Below, one piece after another: positions 1 through 7,084 of a stretch of DNA of 7,229 nucleotides. How positions within the stretch are numbered: the first letter of the stretch is position 1; each line of letters opens with the position of its first letter. The translations under genes and the position numbers were made by a program. Source of the DNA: Sulfurimonas sp. (lineage in GTDB: Bacteria > Campylobacterota > Campylobacteria > Campylobacterales > Sulfurimonadaceae); the NCBI GenBank assembly GCA_024762745.1, contig JANTGV010000050.1:1-7229 (forward strand). Direction: 5' to 3'. The notes below the pieces were generated by a model, which saw only the letters and a list, made by a program, of their open reading frames with translations, was not told the origin of the DNA and did not search any database.

Positions 1-378
1 CACACTAACTAAAGCTAAGACTATCGTTCTCATTTGAGGAACGACTGTAATCAATCTTAGTAATCTAAATACTCTTAAAATTCTTAATATCTCAAAACCA
101 GCACTCGATGGAATAAGTGATATCGCCACAATTAAAAAATCAAATATACTCCATCCATCTTTAAAAAATGCCACTCTGTGTGCAAATATTCTCAATACAA
201 TCTCTATTGTAAAAATAGTAATTACCAAAGAATCAAAGAAGAGTAAATATGTACCATATTCCGCCATAATAGACTTTGAAGTCTCCAAGCCCATCGTTAT
301 ACCATTAATTATTATCAATACAATAATGAAGTTTTTAAATTTTGAATTTTCTACAAGTTCAGTAATATAATTACGCAT
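1..378 (-). CDS. Voltage-gated sodium channel, NavBac type (3' part beyond window)
   Basis: This is the first 126 codons of a six-helix bacterial sodium channel that would form a homotetramer in the inner membrane. Visible are S1 (about residues 14-31, with Asn25), S2 (about 43-65, with Phe56 and Glu59 of the charge-transfer centre), S3 (about 77-91, with Asp80) and an S4 sensor with four arginines spaced every third residue (Arg99, 102, 105, 108). These residues fall at the same numbers as in Arcobacter NavAb as I recall it, and the segment ITMGLETSK is nearly shared. The S4-S5 linker begins at VVPQMR, and the reading frame then leaves the window, so the pore and selectivity filter cannot be seen. 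The start at 378 is preceded by an AGGGG ribosome site about 8 bases upstream. One visible difference from NavAb is Asp rather than Asn at residue 49. A calcium- or less selective cation channel remains possible until the filter is read. Confidence 0.9.
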   Translation of the reverse strand, partial: MRNYITELVENSKFKNFIIVLIIINGITMGLETSKSIMAEYGTYLLFFDSLVITIFTIEIVLRIFAHRVAFFKDGWSIFDFLIVAISLIPSSAGFEILRILRVFRLLRLITVVPQMRTIVLALVSV

Positions 379-413
379 ATAAGCCCCTGATTTTTTGGGA
401 ATTTTATCAAATA

Positions 414-419
414 ATTATA
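414..419 (-). promoter_or_regulatory. Candidate -10 element for the sodium-channel gene
   Basis: A perfect TATAAT lies on the minus strand 35 bases upstream of the channel's start codon, just after the operon hairpin. Transcription would begin about 29 bases before the gene. There is no good -35 box (TTCCAT at 17-base spacing), but epsilonproteobacterial housekeeping promoters commonly lack a conserved -35 and use AT-rich periodic sequence instead. In such AT-rich DNA a chance TATAAT is not rare. Confidence 0.45.
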
Positions 420-465
420 AATGTGTAGAAATTAAAATGGAACTTTTAGAAAAATAGAAGAAGTA

Positions 466-491
466 TAGTATACGGAATAAACCGTATACTA
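466..491 (-). terminator. Candidate rho-independent terminator of the molybdoenzyme operon
   Basis: Perfect 10-bp inverted repeat (arms 466-475 and 482-491, TAGTATACGG and its complement) with a 6-base loop, starting 9 bases after the stop codon of the catalytic-subunit gene. On the minus strand it is followed by a T-rich but interrupted run (9 T in 15 bases, 451-465, ending in a block of five T that begins there and continues with a C at 449). The position is ideal. The AT-rich stem and imperfect T-tract make termination efficiency uncertain, so some read-through into the channel gene is possible. Confidence 0.6.
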
Positions 492-500
492 AGAGAGTAG

Positions 501-3500
501 TTAATCTTTAATATTAACAGCGTATGCTTTTCCTGAAAGAGGAACCCATGGACGCTTAATGTGTCTTGGACGACGCAACTTATCACTAGAGTTAAGAGGA
601 CGAGTTAAATCATCTCTCCAACCTTGGTAAATTTTAAAGTTATTTTCATAGTTAACATAAATATCACCTATCTTATCCCCAGCTTGCGCAGGCTCTAGAA
701 TAACTTTTTGGTGCCAACAGTGCATACCTGAAATTGGATCCGGATGAGCTGCAGCTACAGCATTTTGCCATGAACCACTTAATCCATCCCACCAGATATT
801 TGCACTATCTTTATTATAATCCGCAAATCTTTCAGATGCAAAAGGTTTGATACCCTCTACCCATTTTAATTTACCGATCTTACCATCCATTTGAAGTTCA
901 GCAGTTGGAACACCGAAACTATTCATTCCACCGTTTCCATCATAATCTTCAATCTTAATCTGACCACCTTCTTTACCAGCATTTTCTACAGCAGCTGCCA
1001 TAAATTTAGGGTCATTCATGTTACGTGTAACTGGTTGAGAATCAACTTTACCATCTGTTACACCATTTGGAATATTTACAGAGTTAACAAGTTTCCATCT
1101 ACCACCGTGGTGTGAACAAGCTAAAGTACCTGGAAGTACACCCTCAGTCGGAACAGCCATAGCTACAAAGTAACCTGATTCAAGACCAGTAACACTATCT
1201 GTAATTCTTACACGGATAGCATCACCACGTTTGAAACCTTGACGCTTAGCATCTGGTGTTGAGATCCAGATTGGGTCATGGTTTTGTGAAATCTCCATAA
1301 GGTGTTTAGAGTTCGCAGAACGTGTATGAATGTTATACGGTAGTCTAAATACGGTGTTTAATGCATATGAATCTTTTTCTGTCATGTAAGTATGGTCTAC
1401 ATGGGAAACAATTTGTGGCATTGCTTTTTTCTCTTCCGGAGTTCTTGGATAGAATGGAATAGCATACTCTGGCCATTTCCAATCATCTGCCAACCACTCA
1501 CAGAAGAAGTCAAGTTTCTTATCTAATGTTGCGAAACCTTCCATTACTTTGCCATCTACTTCAATAGCAACTGGTTTTTTATTATCTTTATACTTATGAT
1601 CACCATGATGATCTTTTGCATATATAACACCTGTTCTCTTATCTTTAGATAAATCACGTTTATCATATTTATGACCATGTGAAATAAGGTTATTACCATC
1701 AAATTTAGCGAGTTTCTCTTGTGCAGAGTAGATTTTATTCTCTTCCATCCATGCACCATGATCTCTCATATACTCATAAACTGGGAACTCTGCGTTTTTG
1801 TATCTATCGTCTGATGTAGCTGTACGCTTAAGATTTGGTAAGTTGTCACCAAACGCAGCATCATACCACTCAGCAATAGTAACCGGAGTTCCTGGAGTCT
1901 TTTTAGATTCCCACATAGACTTAATAGTCTTAGTTTTAGCAGCATCTAGGAAAATATCACCTTTTGGATCTATATAGTTAACACACATATCGAACCAAAA
2001 TTCATTCTCTTCCCAAACTTCACCAAGACCAGCTTTAATGTGTGCTTCAAGTGTTGCACGAGCAGGATTATTAGGTTTCCATCCAGCTTTCTCAAGAGCA
2101 ACTCTCATAACCGGCTGACGGAACGAAGTCCAACGTGCTGGCATAGTAGCCTCAGAGTGCTGATCGTGTCTTTCACCAGCAAGACCAACAGGAAGAATAT
2201 AATCTACATACCAGTTAGTCTCAGACCACACAGGAGATAAGTTAAATGTTAGTTCCATTTTAGACTCATCTTTAATAGTCTCAATCCATCTGAAACCATC
2301 TGGATTAATCCAAACAGGATTATACATACGAGGAATCCAAACAGAAAGTTTCTTAGGAACATTCATCCCTTTAGCAGTCCACTTCTCTTGCCACTGAGTA
2401 TCTGCAAGTAGGTGAGGAAGTAAGAAAGACATCTCATAGGTAGATAGAGGCCATTCAGGTGGCCATGAAAGCTCATTCCAAGTATCAATCTTTGGAATAT
2501 CTGAACCACGTTTTCCTTGTCCAACAGTAGCAGAACCACCTTTACCTGCTACAGAGATTACATGGAAGTGGTGGAAGAAAGTTCCACCTTCAGGGCCAAT
2601 TGCACCACGAAGTGCTAATGGTAAGAAACCTGTACGACCACTCATCCAACCACCACGATTACCAGCAGCAGTTGCTCTCCAGAAGTAAGTTGAAACTGAA
2701 GTACCAGCCCAAATAAACATATCATAAAGCTCTTCAAGTTTATACGCAGGTACATGTGTCTCTTTTGAAACATGTGCAAGTGTATATGGTGTATATAGCT
2801 CTTTAATCGTATCTAAGAATGTATCAAAGTCATTTTTAGTTGGAACTTTTGAGATATACCCTTTTTGTACCATATACTCTAAATAAGCTCTATTATCTAA
2901 GAATACTTCCCAGTTCATCCACTTCTTAACGAAATCTCTATCAACTTTACCTTCATTCAGAATTCTCTGAGTTAAGTAAAGGTAGATGAGAGGTTCAGTA
3001 CCTGGCCATGCAGCAATCCACATGTCTGCCATACCTGCAGAGTTTGACATACGTGGATCCATAACAACAAGTTTAGCACCCTTAGCTCTAGCATCAGCAA
3101 TAAATGAAGCTGATTGTTGGAAATAGTGACCAGCATCAGCAGCGTGAGAAGAGTTAAGGAAAATAAGTTTAGCATTTGCCCAATCCGGAGAACTTCTATC
3201 ATCATTAGCCCACTGAATAGTAGGAGTACGTCCACCTGATGAACAAATGTTCGTATGTGAATTGAAACAATCAGAACCTAATGTATGCCATACTTTACCA
3301 GTAAATCCGTTCTCATTTGGACGACCAACGTGGAACATTACAGATTTTTTAGATAAATCATCACCTTTTCTCAGTGTATCACCCATCTTCGTACCGATAG
3401 TTGTCATAGCTTCGTCCCAAGTAGTACGAACCCATTTACCCTCACCACGAGCAGAACCTGGAGCTCTTTTTAGTGGGAATGCAATTCTATCTGGATCATA

Positions 3501-3938
3501 CATCTGTGACTGTGTAGCGTAACCTTTTGCACAGTTTCTACCACGAGAAGCTGGATGCAGTGGGTTACCCATATACTTTTTAACTGTAAAAGTTTTTTTA
3601 TCAATCCAAGCTGTTAAACCACAAGATGCTTCACAGTTTGAACAAGCTGTAGGAACAATCATATAGTCGTTAACTTCAATTCCATCAGGATTATCTTCGC
3701 TTCTTACACCTTTACGCTCTAAACCACCACGTTTCCAGTCATCTCCATCTAACTCTTTAAAGTCATCCCACTCTTTCATTGGAGGGTAAAATGATAATGA
3801 GTCCGGAGTATCTGTAAACTTACTTTGCTCTACTGACTCTGCAAGTGCATCTGCTGTAAATACACCCTTAGCAATAGCGGCACCTGCAACAGTAAACGCA
3901 GCACCCTTTAAAAATGTTCTTCTACTTTGTAAATACAT
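501..3938 (-). CDS. Tat-exported molybdopterin oxidoreductase catalytic subunit (PSR/TTR/SoeA-like, A subunit)
   Basis: Large catalytic subunit (1145 residues) of a complex iron-sulfur molybdoenzyme of the DMSO reductase superfamily, binding a bis-pyranopterin guanine dinucleotide Mo (or W) cofactor and one [4Fe-4S] cluster. The N-terminus is a twin-arginine signal, SRRTFLK at residues 5-11, then a hydrophobic stretch with likely cleavage after ADALA (residue 33), so the enzyme acts in the periplasm. The cluster ligands are Cys99, Cys102, Cys106 and Cys136. In the context GSDCFNSHTNIC, Cys232 is the expected Mo ligand, as in polysulfide, thiosulfate and arsenate enzymes rather than the Ser or Asp types. 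A C-terminal cofactor-binding domain spans about residues 868-950 and continues to the end. Classical PsrA/PhsA have roughly 750-760 residues and Salmonella TtrA about 1020, so this is oversize. The blocks WPEYAIPFYP (823-832) and DPISGMHCWHQKV (1067-1079) recall the large SoeA/Sre-like branch. A histidine-rich stretch lies at 727-781. The start has AAGGAG 9 bases upstream. It is the last gene of a B-C-A operon. The enzyme class is sure, but the substrate (polysulfide/sulfur, tetrathionate, thiosulfate or sulfite) is not. Confidence 0.93.
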   Translation of the reverse strand: MYLQSRRTFLKGAAFTVAGAAIAKGVFTADALAESVEQSKFTDTPDSLSFYPPMKEWDDFKELDGDDWKRGGLERKGVRSEDNPDGIEVNDYMIVPTACSNCEASCGLTAWIDKKTFTVKKYMGNPLHPASRGRNCAKGYATQSQMYDPDRIAFPLKRAPGSARGEGKWVRTTWDEAMTTIGTKMGDTLRKGDDLSKKSVMFHVGRPNENGFTGKVWHTLGSDCFNSHTNICSSGGRTPTIQWANDDRSSPDWANAKLIFLNSSHAADAGHYFQQSASFIADARAKGAKLVVMDPRMSNSAGMADMWIAAWPGTEPLIYLYLTQRILNEGKVDRDFVKKWMNWEVFLDNRAYLEYMVQKGYISKVPTKNDFDTFLDTIKELYTPYTLAHVSKETHVPAYKLEELYDMFIWAGTSVSTYFWRATAAGNRGGWMSGRTGFLPLALRGAIGPEGGTFFHHFHVISVAGKGGSATVGQGKRGSDIPKIDTWNELSWPPEWPLSTYEMSFLLPHLLADTQWQEKWTAKGMNVPKKLSVWIPRMYNPVWINPDGFRWIETIKDESKMELTFNLSPVWSETNWYVDYILPVGLAGERHDQHSEATMPARWTSFRQPVMRVALEKAGWKPNNPARATLEAHIKAGLGEVWEENEFWFDMCVNYIDPKGDIFLDAAKTKTIKSMWESKKTPGTPVTIAEWYDAAFGDNLPNLKRTATSDDRYKNAEFPVYEYMRDHGAWMEENKIYSAQEKLAKFDGNNLISHGHKYDKRDLSKDKRTGVIYAKDHHGDHKYKDNKKPVAIEVDGKVMEGFATLDKKLDFFCEWLADDWKWPEYAIPFYPRTPEEKKAMPQIVSHVDHTYMTEKDSYALNTVFRLPYNIHTRSANSKHLMEISQNHDPIWISTPDAKRQGFKRGDAIRVRITDSVTGLESGYFVAMAVPTEGVLPGTLACSHHGGRWKLVNSVNIPNGVTDGKVDSQPVTRNMNDPKFMAAAVENAGKEGGQIKIEDYDGNGGMNSFGVPTAELQMDGKIGKLKWVEGIKPFASERFADYNKDSANIWWDGLSGSWQNAVAAAHPDPISGMHCWHQKVILEPAQAGDKIGDIYVNYENNFKIYQGWRDDLTRPLNSSDKLRRPRHIKRPWVPLSGKAYAVNIKD

Positions 3939-3947
3939 TTATATTCT

Positions 3948-3953
3948 CTCCTT
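3948..3953 (-). promoter_or_regulatory. Ribosome binding site of the catalytic subunit, overlapping the upstream stop
   Basis: AAGGAG on the minus strand, 9 bases before the ATG at 3938, shares bases with the TAA stop (3952-3954) of the NrfD-type gene. This arrangement implies that translation of the membrane subunit and the catalytic subunit is coupled. Confidence 0.75.
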
Positions 3954-4857
3954 AACTCATTGGTAATAATTGTGGGATCATTAACCATACATGTTTAACT
4001 ATCCACAGACCTGCTAATGCCAAAATAGCCGCAAGTTTTAAAATCGATTCACTTTTACTTACACGGGCAAGTACAATAAGTAGCATCGGTAAAAGGTATG
4101 TCATCCACTGACCAATCCAGAACATAACAGTATATTCGCCATCGCCTTTGATGTACTCTAGAACGACAGCAACTTCTTCTGCTTTCATTGGACCAAAAAT
4201 ATACTCTGACATATAAATAATAAATGACATTAATGCACTTAAACCTAAAATAGTCCCTAAGTTTCTTTTTGCTTCCCAATCTAGCTTACCACCAAAGAAA
4301 AGGATTACAAATGCTGAACCTGAAAGTAGTGCTGCTAAAATCATTTGCGCCGCTTCGGCTGGCATCTGCCACATTTCACGAGCTGTACACTGTGACATTA
4401 ACGCTGCTGTATAAAGAGTAACAGGGATTGCTAAAACAACTACCCAAGTTAACACTTTGTCAAACTTTTCATTATCTTTTTTGATAAAAGACAAGAACGC
4501 TAAAAGGAACAGTAAACCAACAAAAATAGTAGCCATCCAAGCACCAACTGTAATAGCTGAAGTCCAGTGTGGGTGGAAAAATATATGCCACATTCTAAAT
4601 GGTTGATGTAAATCCGCTAATGTAAAGAGTAAAAATATATGAATAAATATAATCGATACAACTGTTACAGGAAACCTCAGACTACCAGATTGATCAGGAT
4701 ATTTTCTTAATAAAAAGAAAAGCATAAAAATTACACCTGTACCTATACTTTTTGCCCACATATTCATCGTAACTAACCAAGGCCATACTATGCCAGGAAG
4801 ACCTACATCGAGTGTAACCACAGCATTTGTAGCTGCTAAAACTTCATGAGCTGCCAT
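3952..4857 (-). CDS. NrfD/PsrC-type quinone-interacting membrane subunit (C subunit)
   Basis: Integral membrane anchor of the molybdoenzyme complex, 301 residues, expected to exchange electrons between the quinone pool and the Fe-S subunit. Eight hydrophobic helices can be drawn, at about residues 22-50, 62-81, 102-124, 135-155, 165-188, 199-219, 244-265 and 272-294. The loop after helix 2 holds DLHQPFRMWHIFFHPHWTS (82-100), the form of the 'D-x-x-x-P-x-R' loop seen in NrfD/PsrC proteins, and helix 3 begins ITVGAW. There is no heme-ligand pattern typical of NarI-type anchors. The ATG shares one base with the TAA of the upstream Fe-S gene (TAATG), and AGGAGG lies 6 bases upstream (4864-4869), so translation is coupled. 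Its neighbours on both sides are its expected partners. The family is secure. Whether it also moves protons cannot be judged from sequence alone. Confidence 0.92.
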   Translation of the reverse strand: MAAHEVLAATNAVVTLDVGLPGIVWPWLVTMNMWAKSIGTGVIFMLFFLLRKYPDQSGSLRFPVTVVSIIFIHIFLLFTLADLHQPFRMWHIFFHPHWTSAITVGAWMATIFVGLLFLLAFLSFIKKDNEKFDKVLTWVVVLAIPVTLYTAALMSQCTAREMWQMPAEAAQMILAALLSGSAFVILFFGGKLDWEAKRNLGTILGLSALMSFIIYMSEYIFGPMKAEEVAVVLEYIKGDGEYTVMFWIGQWMTYLLPMLLIVLARVSKSESILKLAAILALAGLWIVKHVWLMIPQLLPMS

Positions 4858-5495
4858 TAGTGACCTCCTATCGGCATTTTAGATGTCATTTTACCAAATA
4901 GGTCATGACCCTCTGGACGGAATGATGCAAGCGGATTAAGTGTAACATTACCACCACCTACATAGTAGTGATGAGGATTTGTATGCTTCTCAGGCTTACG
5001 TACTTGAACATTACCTTGGTTTCTTTGGATATATTTAGAGATACTTGACGTTGCATCATCTAAGTCACCAAAAATATTTGCCTCAACCGGACAAGCAACA
5101 ACACATGCTGGCATCATCGAAGAAGCAATACGGTGTGCACAATATGTACACTTATCAGCTGTATTTGTTTGAGGATCTATATAGATTGCTCCATAAGGAC
5201 AAGCCATAACACAACCTGCGCAACCGATACATCTCTCTTTATCAATGTTTACAATTCCATTCTCTAAATAATGAAGAGCAGATACTGGACAAATTCTCTC
5301 ACATGGAGCATTTTCACAGTGGTTACATCTGAGTGGCGTAAATGTTCTTTTCGTCTCTGGGAAAGTTCCCACATCTACATACTTAACACGTAATCTCCAT
5401 GTACTAAGTGGAACCTCATTTTCCACTTTACATGCGATCTCACATCCTTTACATCCCATACACAGATGCAAATCAACTAGGAAACCTAATTGCAT
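4857..5495 (-). CDS. Four-cluster [4Fe-4S] ferredoxin subunit (PsrB/TtrB/DmsB-like, B subunit)
   Basis: Electron-transfer subunit of 212 residues linking the membrane quinone site to the catalytic subunit. All sixteen expected cysteines are present in four groups: Cys12/15/18/22, Cys57/60/65/69, Cys89/92/95/99 and Cys116/119/131/135, consistent with four [4Fe-4S] clusters. The tail after the last group (GDLDDATSSISKYI, then a histidine- and glycine-bearing segment around 171-182) follows the PsrB/TtrB pattern. I chose the ATG at 5495 because AAGGAG lies 5 bases upstream. A possible upstream TTG at 5528 would add 11 residues but has no ribosome site, and the family normally begins a few residues before the first cluster. 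There is no Tat signal, unlike Salmonella TtrB, so the protein would be exported by riding with the A subunit if it works in the periplasm. It is the first gene of the operon. Confidence 0.94.
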   Translation of the reverse strand: MQLGFLVDLHLCMGCKGCEIACKVENEVPLSTWRLRVKYVDVGTFPETKRTFTPLRCNHCENAPCERICPVSALHYLENGIVNIDKERCIGCAGCVMACPYGAIYIDPQTNTADKCTYCAHRIASSMMPACVVACPVEANIFGDLDDATSSISKYIQRNQGNVQVRKPEKHTNPHHYYVGGGNVTLNPLASFRPEGHDLFGKMTSKMPIGGH

Positions 5496-5500
5496 ATATT

Positions 5501-5506
5501 CTCCTT
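5501..5506 (-). promoter_or_regulatory. Ribosome binding site deciding the B-subunit start
   Basis: AAGGAG on the minus strand, separated by 5 bases (AATAT) from the ATG at 5495. It lies inside the 11-codon extension that a TTG start at 5528 would give, which favours the shorter protein. Confidence 0.75.
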
Positions 5507-5536
5507 TTAGCCTTTTTATCAACGGCAAATTTAAGA

Positions 5537-5542
5537 TTTATA
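5537..5542 (-). promoter_or_regulatory. Alternative candidate -10 element for the B-C-A operon
   Basis: TATAAA on the minus strand, 41 bases upstream of the B-subunit ATG, would give a short leader. There is no convincing -35 (TTGTTT occurs at a 20-base spacing). It competes with the TAATAT at 5608-5613, and the sequence alone does not decide between them. Confidence 0.25.
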
Positions 5543-5607
5543 ACTATCACTAATAAACTTCAAAACAAGCCCTTATACATGACACATAGGGTTATTTGAC
5601 TGTGTAA

Positions 5608-5613
5608 ATATTA
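5608..5613 (-). promoter_or_regulatory. Candidate activator-dependent -10 element for the B-C-A operon
   Basis: TAATAT on the minus strand would place transcription start near 5601, with a leader of about 105 bases. The expected -35 position (about 5631-5636) holds TAACAA, not a -35 consensus, and is instead covered by the perfect palindrome at 5631-5650. The palindrome centre falls about 40 bases upstream of the inferred start, close to the -41.5 spacing used by class II CRP/FNR-family activators. The start position is inferred, accurate to a few bases at best. Confidence 0.35.
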
Positions 5614-5630
5614 GCTAAGAAAGCTTAAAG

Positions 5631-5650
5631 TTGTTATAAATGTATAACAA
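5631..5650. promoter_or_regulatory. Perfect 8+8 palindrome, operator-like, upstream of the B-C-A operon
   Basis: TTGTTATA, a 4-base spacer (AATG) and TATAACAA form a perfect two-fold symmetric site in the gap between the hisD terminator and the molybdoenzyme operon. Its inner part, TTATA-N4-TATAA, has the 14-base geometry of CRP/FNR-family operators (compare the FNR type TTGAT-N4-ATCAA), though the half-site differs from the classic one. It could control the operon in response to oxygen, nitrosative stress or a respiratory substrate, but the regulator is not in this window. A chance AT-rich palindrome or a transcript hairpin are the alternatives. The remaining gap sequence (5507-5630, 5651-5718) shows only AT-rich DNA, with a weaker 7+7 repeat at 5648-5669 and no gene that I can support. 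Confidence 0.5.
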
Positions 5651-5736
5651 AATTTTGATTATAATTTTGGTGTGAGTAGATTTGGAAAACTTATATGTTA
5701 TAAAATTATATTTCCAGATAAAAGAAGAAAAACAAA

Positions 5737-5767
5737 GTTAAAAACGCCATATTAGTGACGTTTTAAC
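5737..5767 (-). terminator. Rho-independent terminator of hisD
   Basis: On the minus strand a 12-bp stem (arms 5756-5767 and 5737-5749, with one bulged U and one G-U pair) closes a 6-base loop and begins 6 bases after the hisD stop codon. It is followed directly by a T-rich run, TTTGTTTTTCTTCTTTTA (5719-5736). The strength and position indicate that hisD transcription ends here and that the molybdoenzyme operon has its own promoter. Confidence 0.85.
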
Positions 5768-5773
5768 CTGCTG

Positions 5774-7066
5774 TTATTTAGTTAGTCTAACCCTTACGGA
5801 CTGCTCATGTGCCGTTAAACCTTCTGTATTTGCAATAAGTGCACACTCTTCACCTATCTCGTTAATACCTTTTTGACTAAAAGCGATAATAGATGTTTTT
5901 TTCATAAAATTCTCTACGCCCAGTGGAGAGTAAAACTTCGCTGTTCCACCTGTTGGAAGAGTATGGTTTGGACCAGCTACATAATCACCGATTGCTTCAG
6001 GAGTATAGTGGCCTAAAAAGATAGCTCCGGCATGCTTAATAAGTGGTAGAAGTTCAAAAGGTGAATTTGTTGCAACTTCAAGGTGCTCGGGTGCAATTTC
6101 ATTCATAAGTTCTATTGCTTCCTCCATTGTCTTAGTTACTATAATAGCTCCACGCTCCTCTATAGACTTTCTCGCAATCTCATGACGAGGAAGTTTATGT
6201 AACCACTTTTCTAACTCTATTTTCACCTCATCAGCCAATTTTTGTGATGGAGTAATCAGAATAGAACTTGCCATCTCATCATGTTCTGCTTGTGAAAGCA
6301 AATCTATAGCTAAATGATTTGCATTTGCACTATCATCTGCTAAAACACCTATTTCACTTGGACCAGCGATCATATCAATATTTACATCACCAAAAACCAT
6401 TTTTTTAGCAGTTGCAACGAAAATATTTCCCGGTCCTGTAATGACATCAACTTTTGGAATGTTTTCAGTTCCGTATGCCATTGCAGCTATTGCACTAGCC
6501 CCACCAACTTTATAGACTTCACTGACACCACAAAGGTGACAAGCAGCAAGTAATAACTCATTTGGTTCATTATCTGGTGTTGGAGTCGTTACAACTATGT
6601 TCTCTACACCAGCAACTTGAGCTGGAATAACATTCATCAAAAGAGATGATGGGTATGCAGCCTTCCCGCCGGGTATATAGAGTCCTGCACTATCAACAGG
6701 AGTTACACGCTGTCCAAGTATTGTGCCATTTGCCTCATCATCAAACCAAGATTTTGGTTTCTGCTTTTCATGATATGACTTGATTCTGTCATACGCTAAA
6801 TGAAGTGATGCTTTTAAATCTTTATCTAAATTATCATATGCTCTACTCATCGATTCAGTTGAAATTTTCAGATCATCATCACTCAAAGGTTTCCAGTTGT
6901 CAAATTTAGCAATATGCTCTTTTAAAGCTGCGTTTTTATCACTCTTAATCTCATCTATTATATTTTGTACAATGGCACTAACATGAGCCATATCCATCTT
7001 ACCTCGTCCAAGAAGCTCTTCAAACTCTGCTTTAAAACCAGATGAAGAAGTAGTTGTAAATATCAT
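5774..7066 (-). CDS. hisD: Histidinol dehydrogenase
   Basis: Cytoplasmic zinc enzyme that oxidises L-histidinol to L-histidine in two NAD-dependent steps, the end of histidine synthesis. The 430-residue length matches the family (E. coli about 434). The expected zinc ligands are Gln259 and His262 in SQAEHD, Asp361 in GDYVAGPNH, and His420 in LTAHEQS. The catalytic pair Glu327-His328 sits in APEHLE. The dinucleotide region GPGNIFVATAKK (211-222) and IAGPSEIG (233-240) are intact. The ATG at 7066 has AGGA 8 bases upstream, and the gene ends cleanly at TAA followed by a terminator. It starts 18 bases after the stop of the upstream gene, so the two are probably co-transcribed. No other his genes are visible, so hisD is apparently separated from a full his operon, at least on this side. 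Nothing suggests damage or transfer. Confidence 0.98.
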   Translation of the reverse strand: MIFTTTSSSGFKAEFEELLGRGKMDMAHVSAIVQNIIDEIKSDKNAALKEHIAKFDNWKPLSDDDLKISTESMSRAYDNLDKDLKASLHLAYDRIKSYHEKQKPKSWFDDEANGTILGQRVTPVDSAGLYIPGGKAAYPSSLLMNVIPAQVAGVENIVVTTPTPDNEPNELLLAACHLCGVSEVYKVGGASAIAAMAYGTENIPKVDVITGPGNIFVATAKKMVFGDVNIDMIAGPSEIGVLADDSANANHLAIDLLSQAEHDEMASSILITPSQKLADEVKIELEKWLHKLPRHEIARKSIEERGAIIVTKTMEEAIELMNEIAPEHLEVATNSPFELLPLIKHAGAIFLGHYTPEAIGDYVAGPNHTLPTGGTAKFYSPLGVENFMKKTSIIAFSQKGINEIGEECALIANTEGLTAHEQSVRVRLTK

Positions 7067-7084
7067 TTATTTCATCCTAACTTA

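Noticed and set aside
891..1115. Plus-strand open frame of 74 codons opposite the catalytic-subunit gene
   Set aside because: It lies entirely antisense to a well-supported coding region, with low-complexity Phe/Ile/Thr-rich composition and no recognisable motif.
3247..3522. Plus-strand open frame of 91 codons
   Set aside because: It lies antisense to the Mo-ligand and Fe-S region of the catalytic subunit; no homology is recognisable.
5408..5599. Plus-strand open frame of 63 codons reaching into the operon's upstream gap
   Set aside because: About half is antisense to the Fe-S subunit start and the rest crosses the regulatory gap; there is no domain and it would run against the operon.
5507..5601. 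Possible leader peptide in the inferred 5' leader of the B-C-A operon
   Set aside because: Only frames of four to six codons are present, without ribosome sites.
5582..5605. ACACA and TGTGT short inverted repeat in the operon leader
   Set aside because: Only 5-bp arms around a 14-base loop; too weak to support a riboswitch or attenuator.
5648..5669. Second inverted repeat, CAAAATT and AATTTTG with an 8-base spacer, adjacent to the main palindrome
   Set aside because: Arms this AT-rich arise readily by chance, and the position relative to any promoter is not informative.
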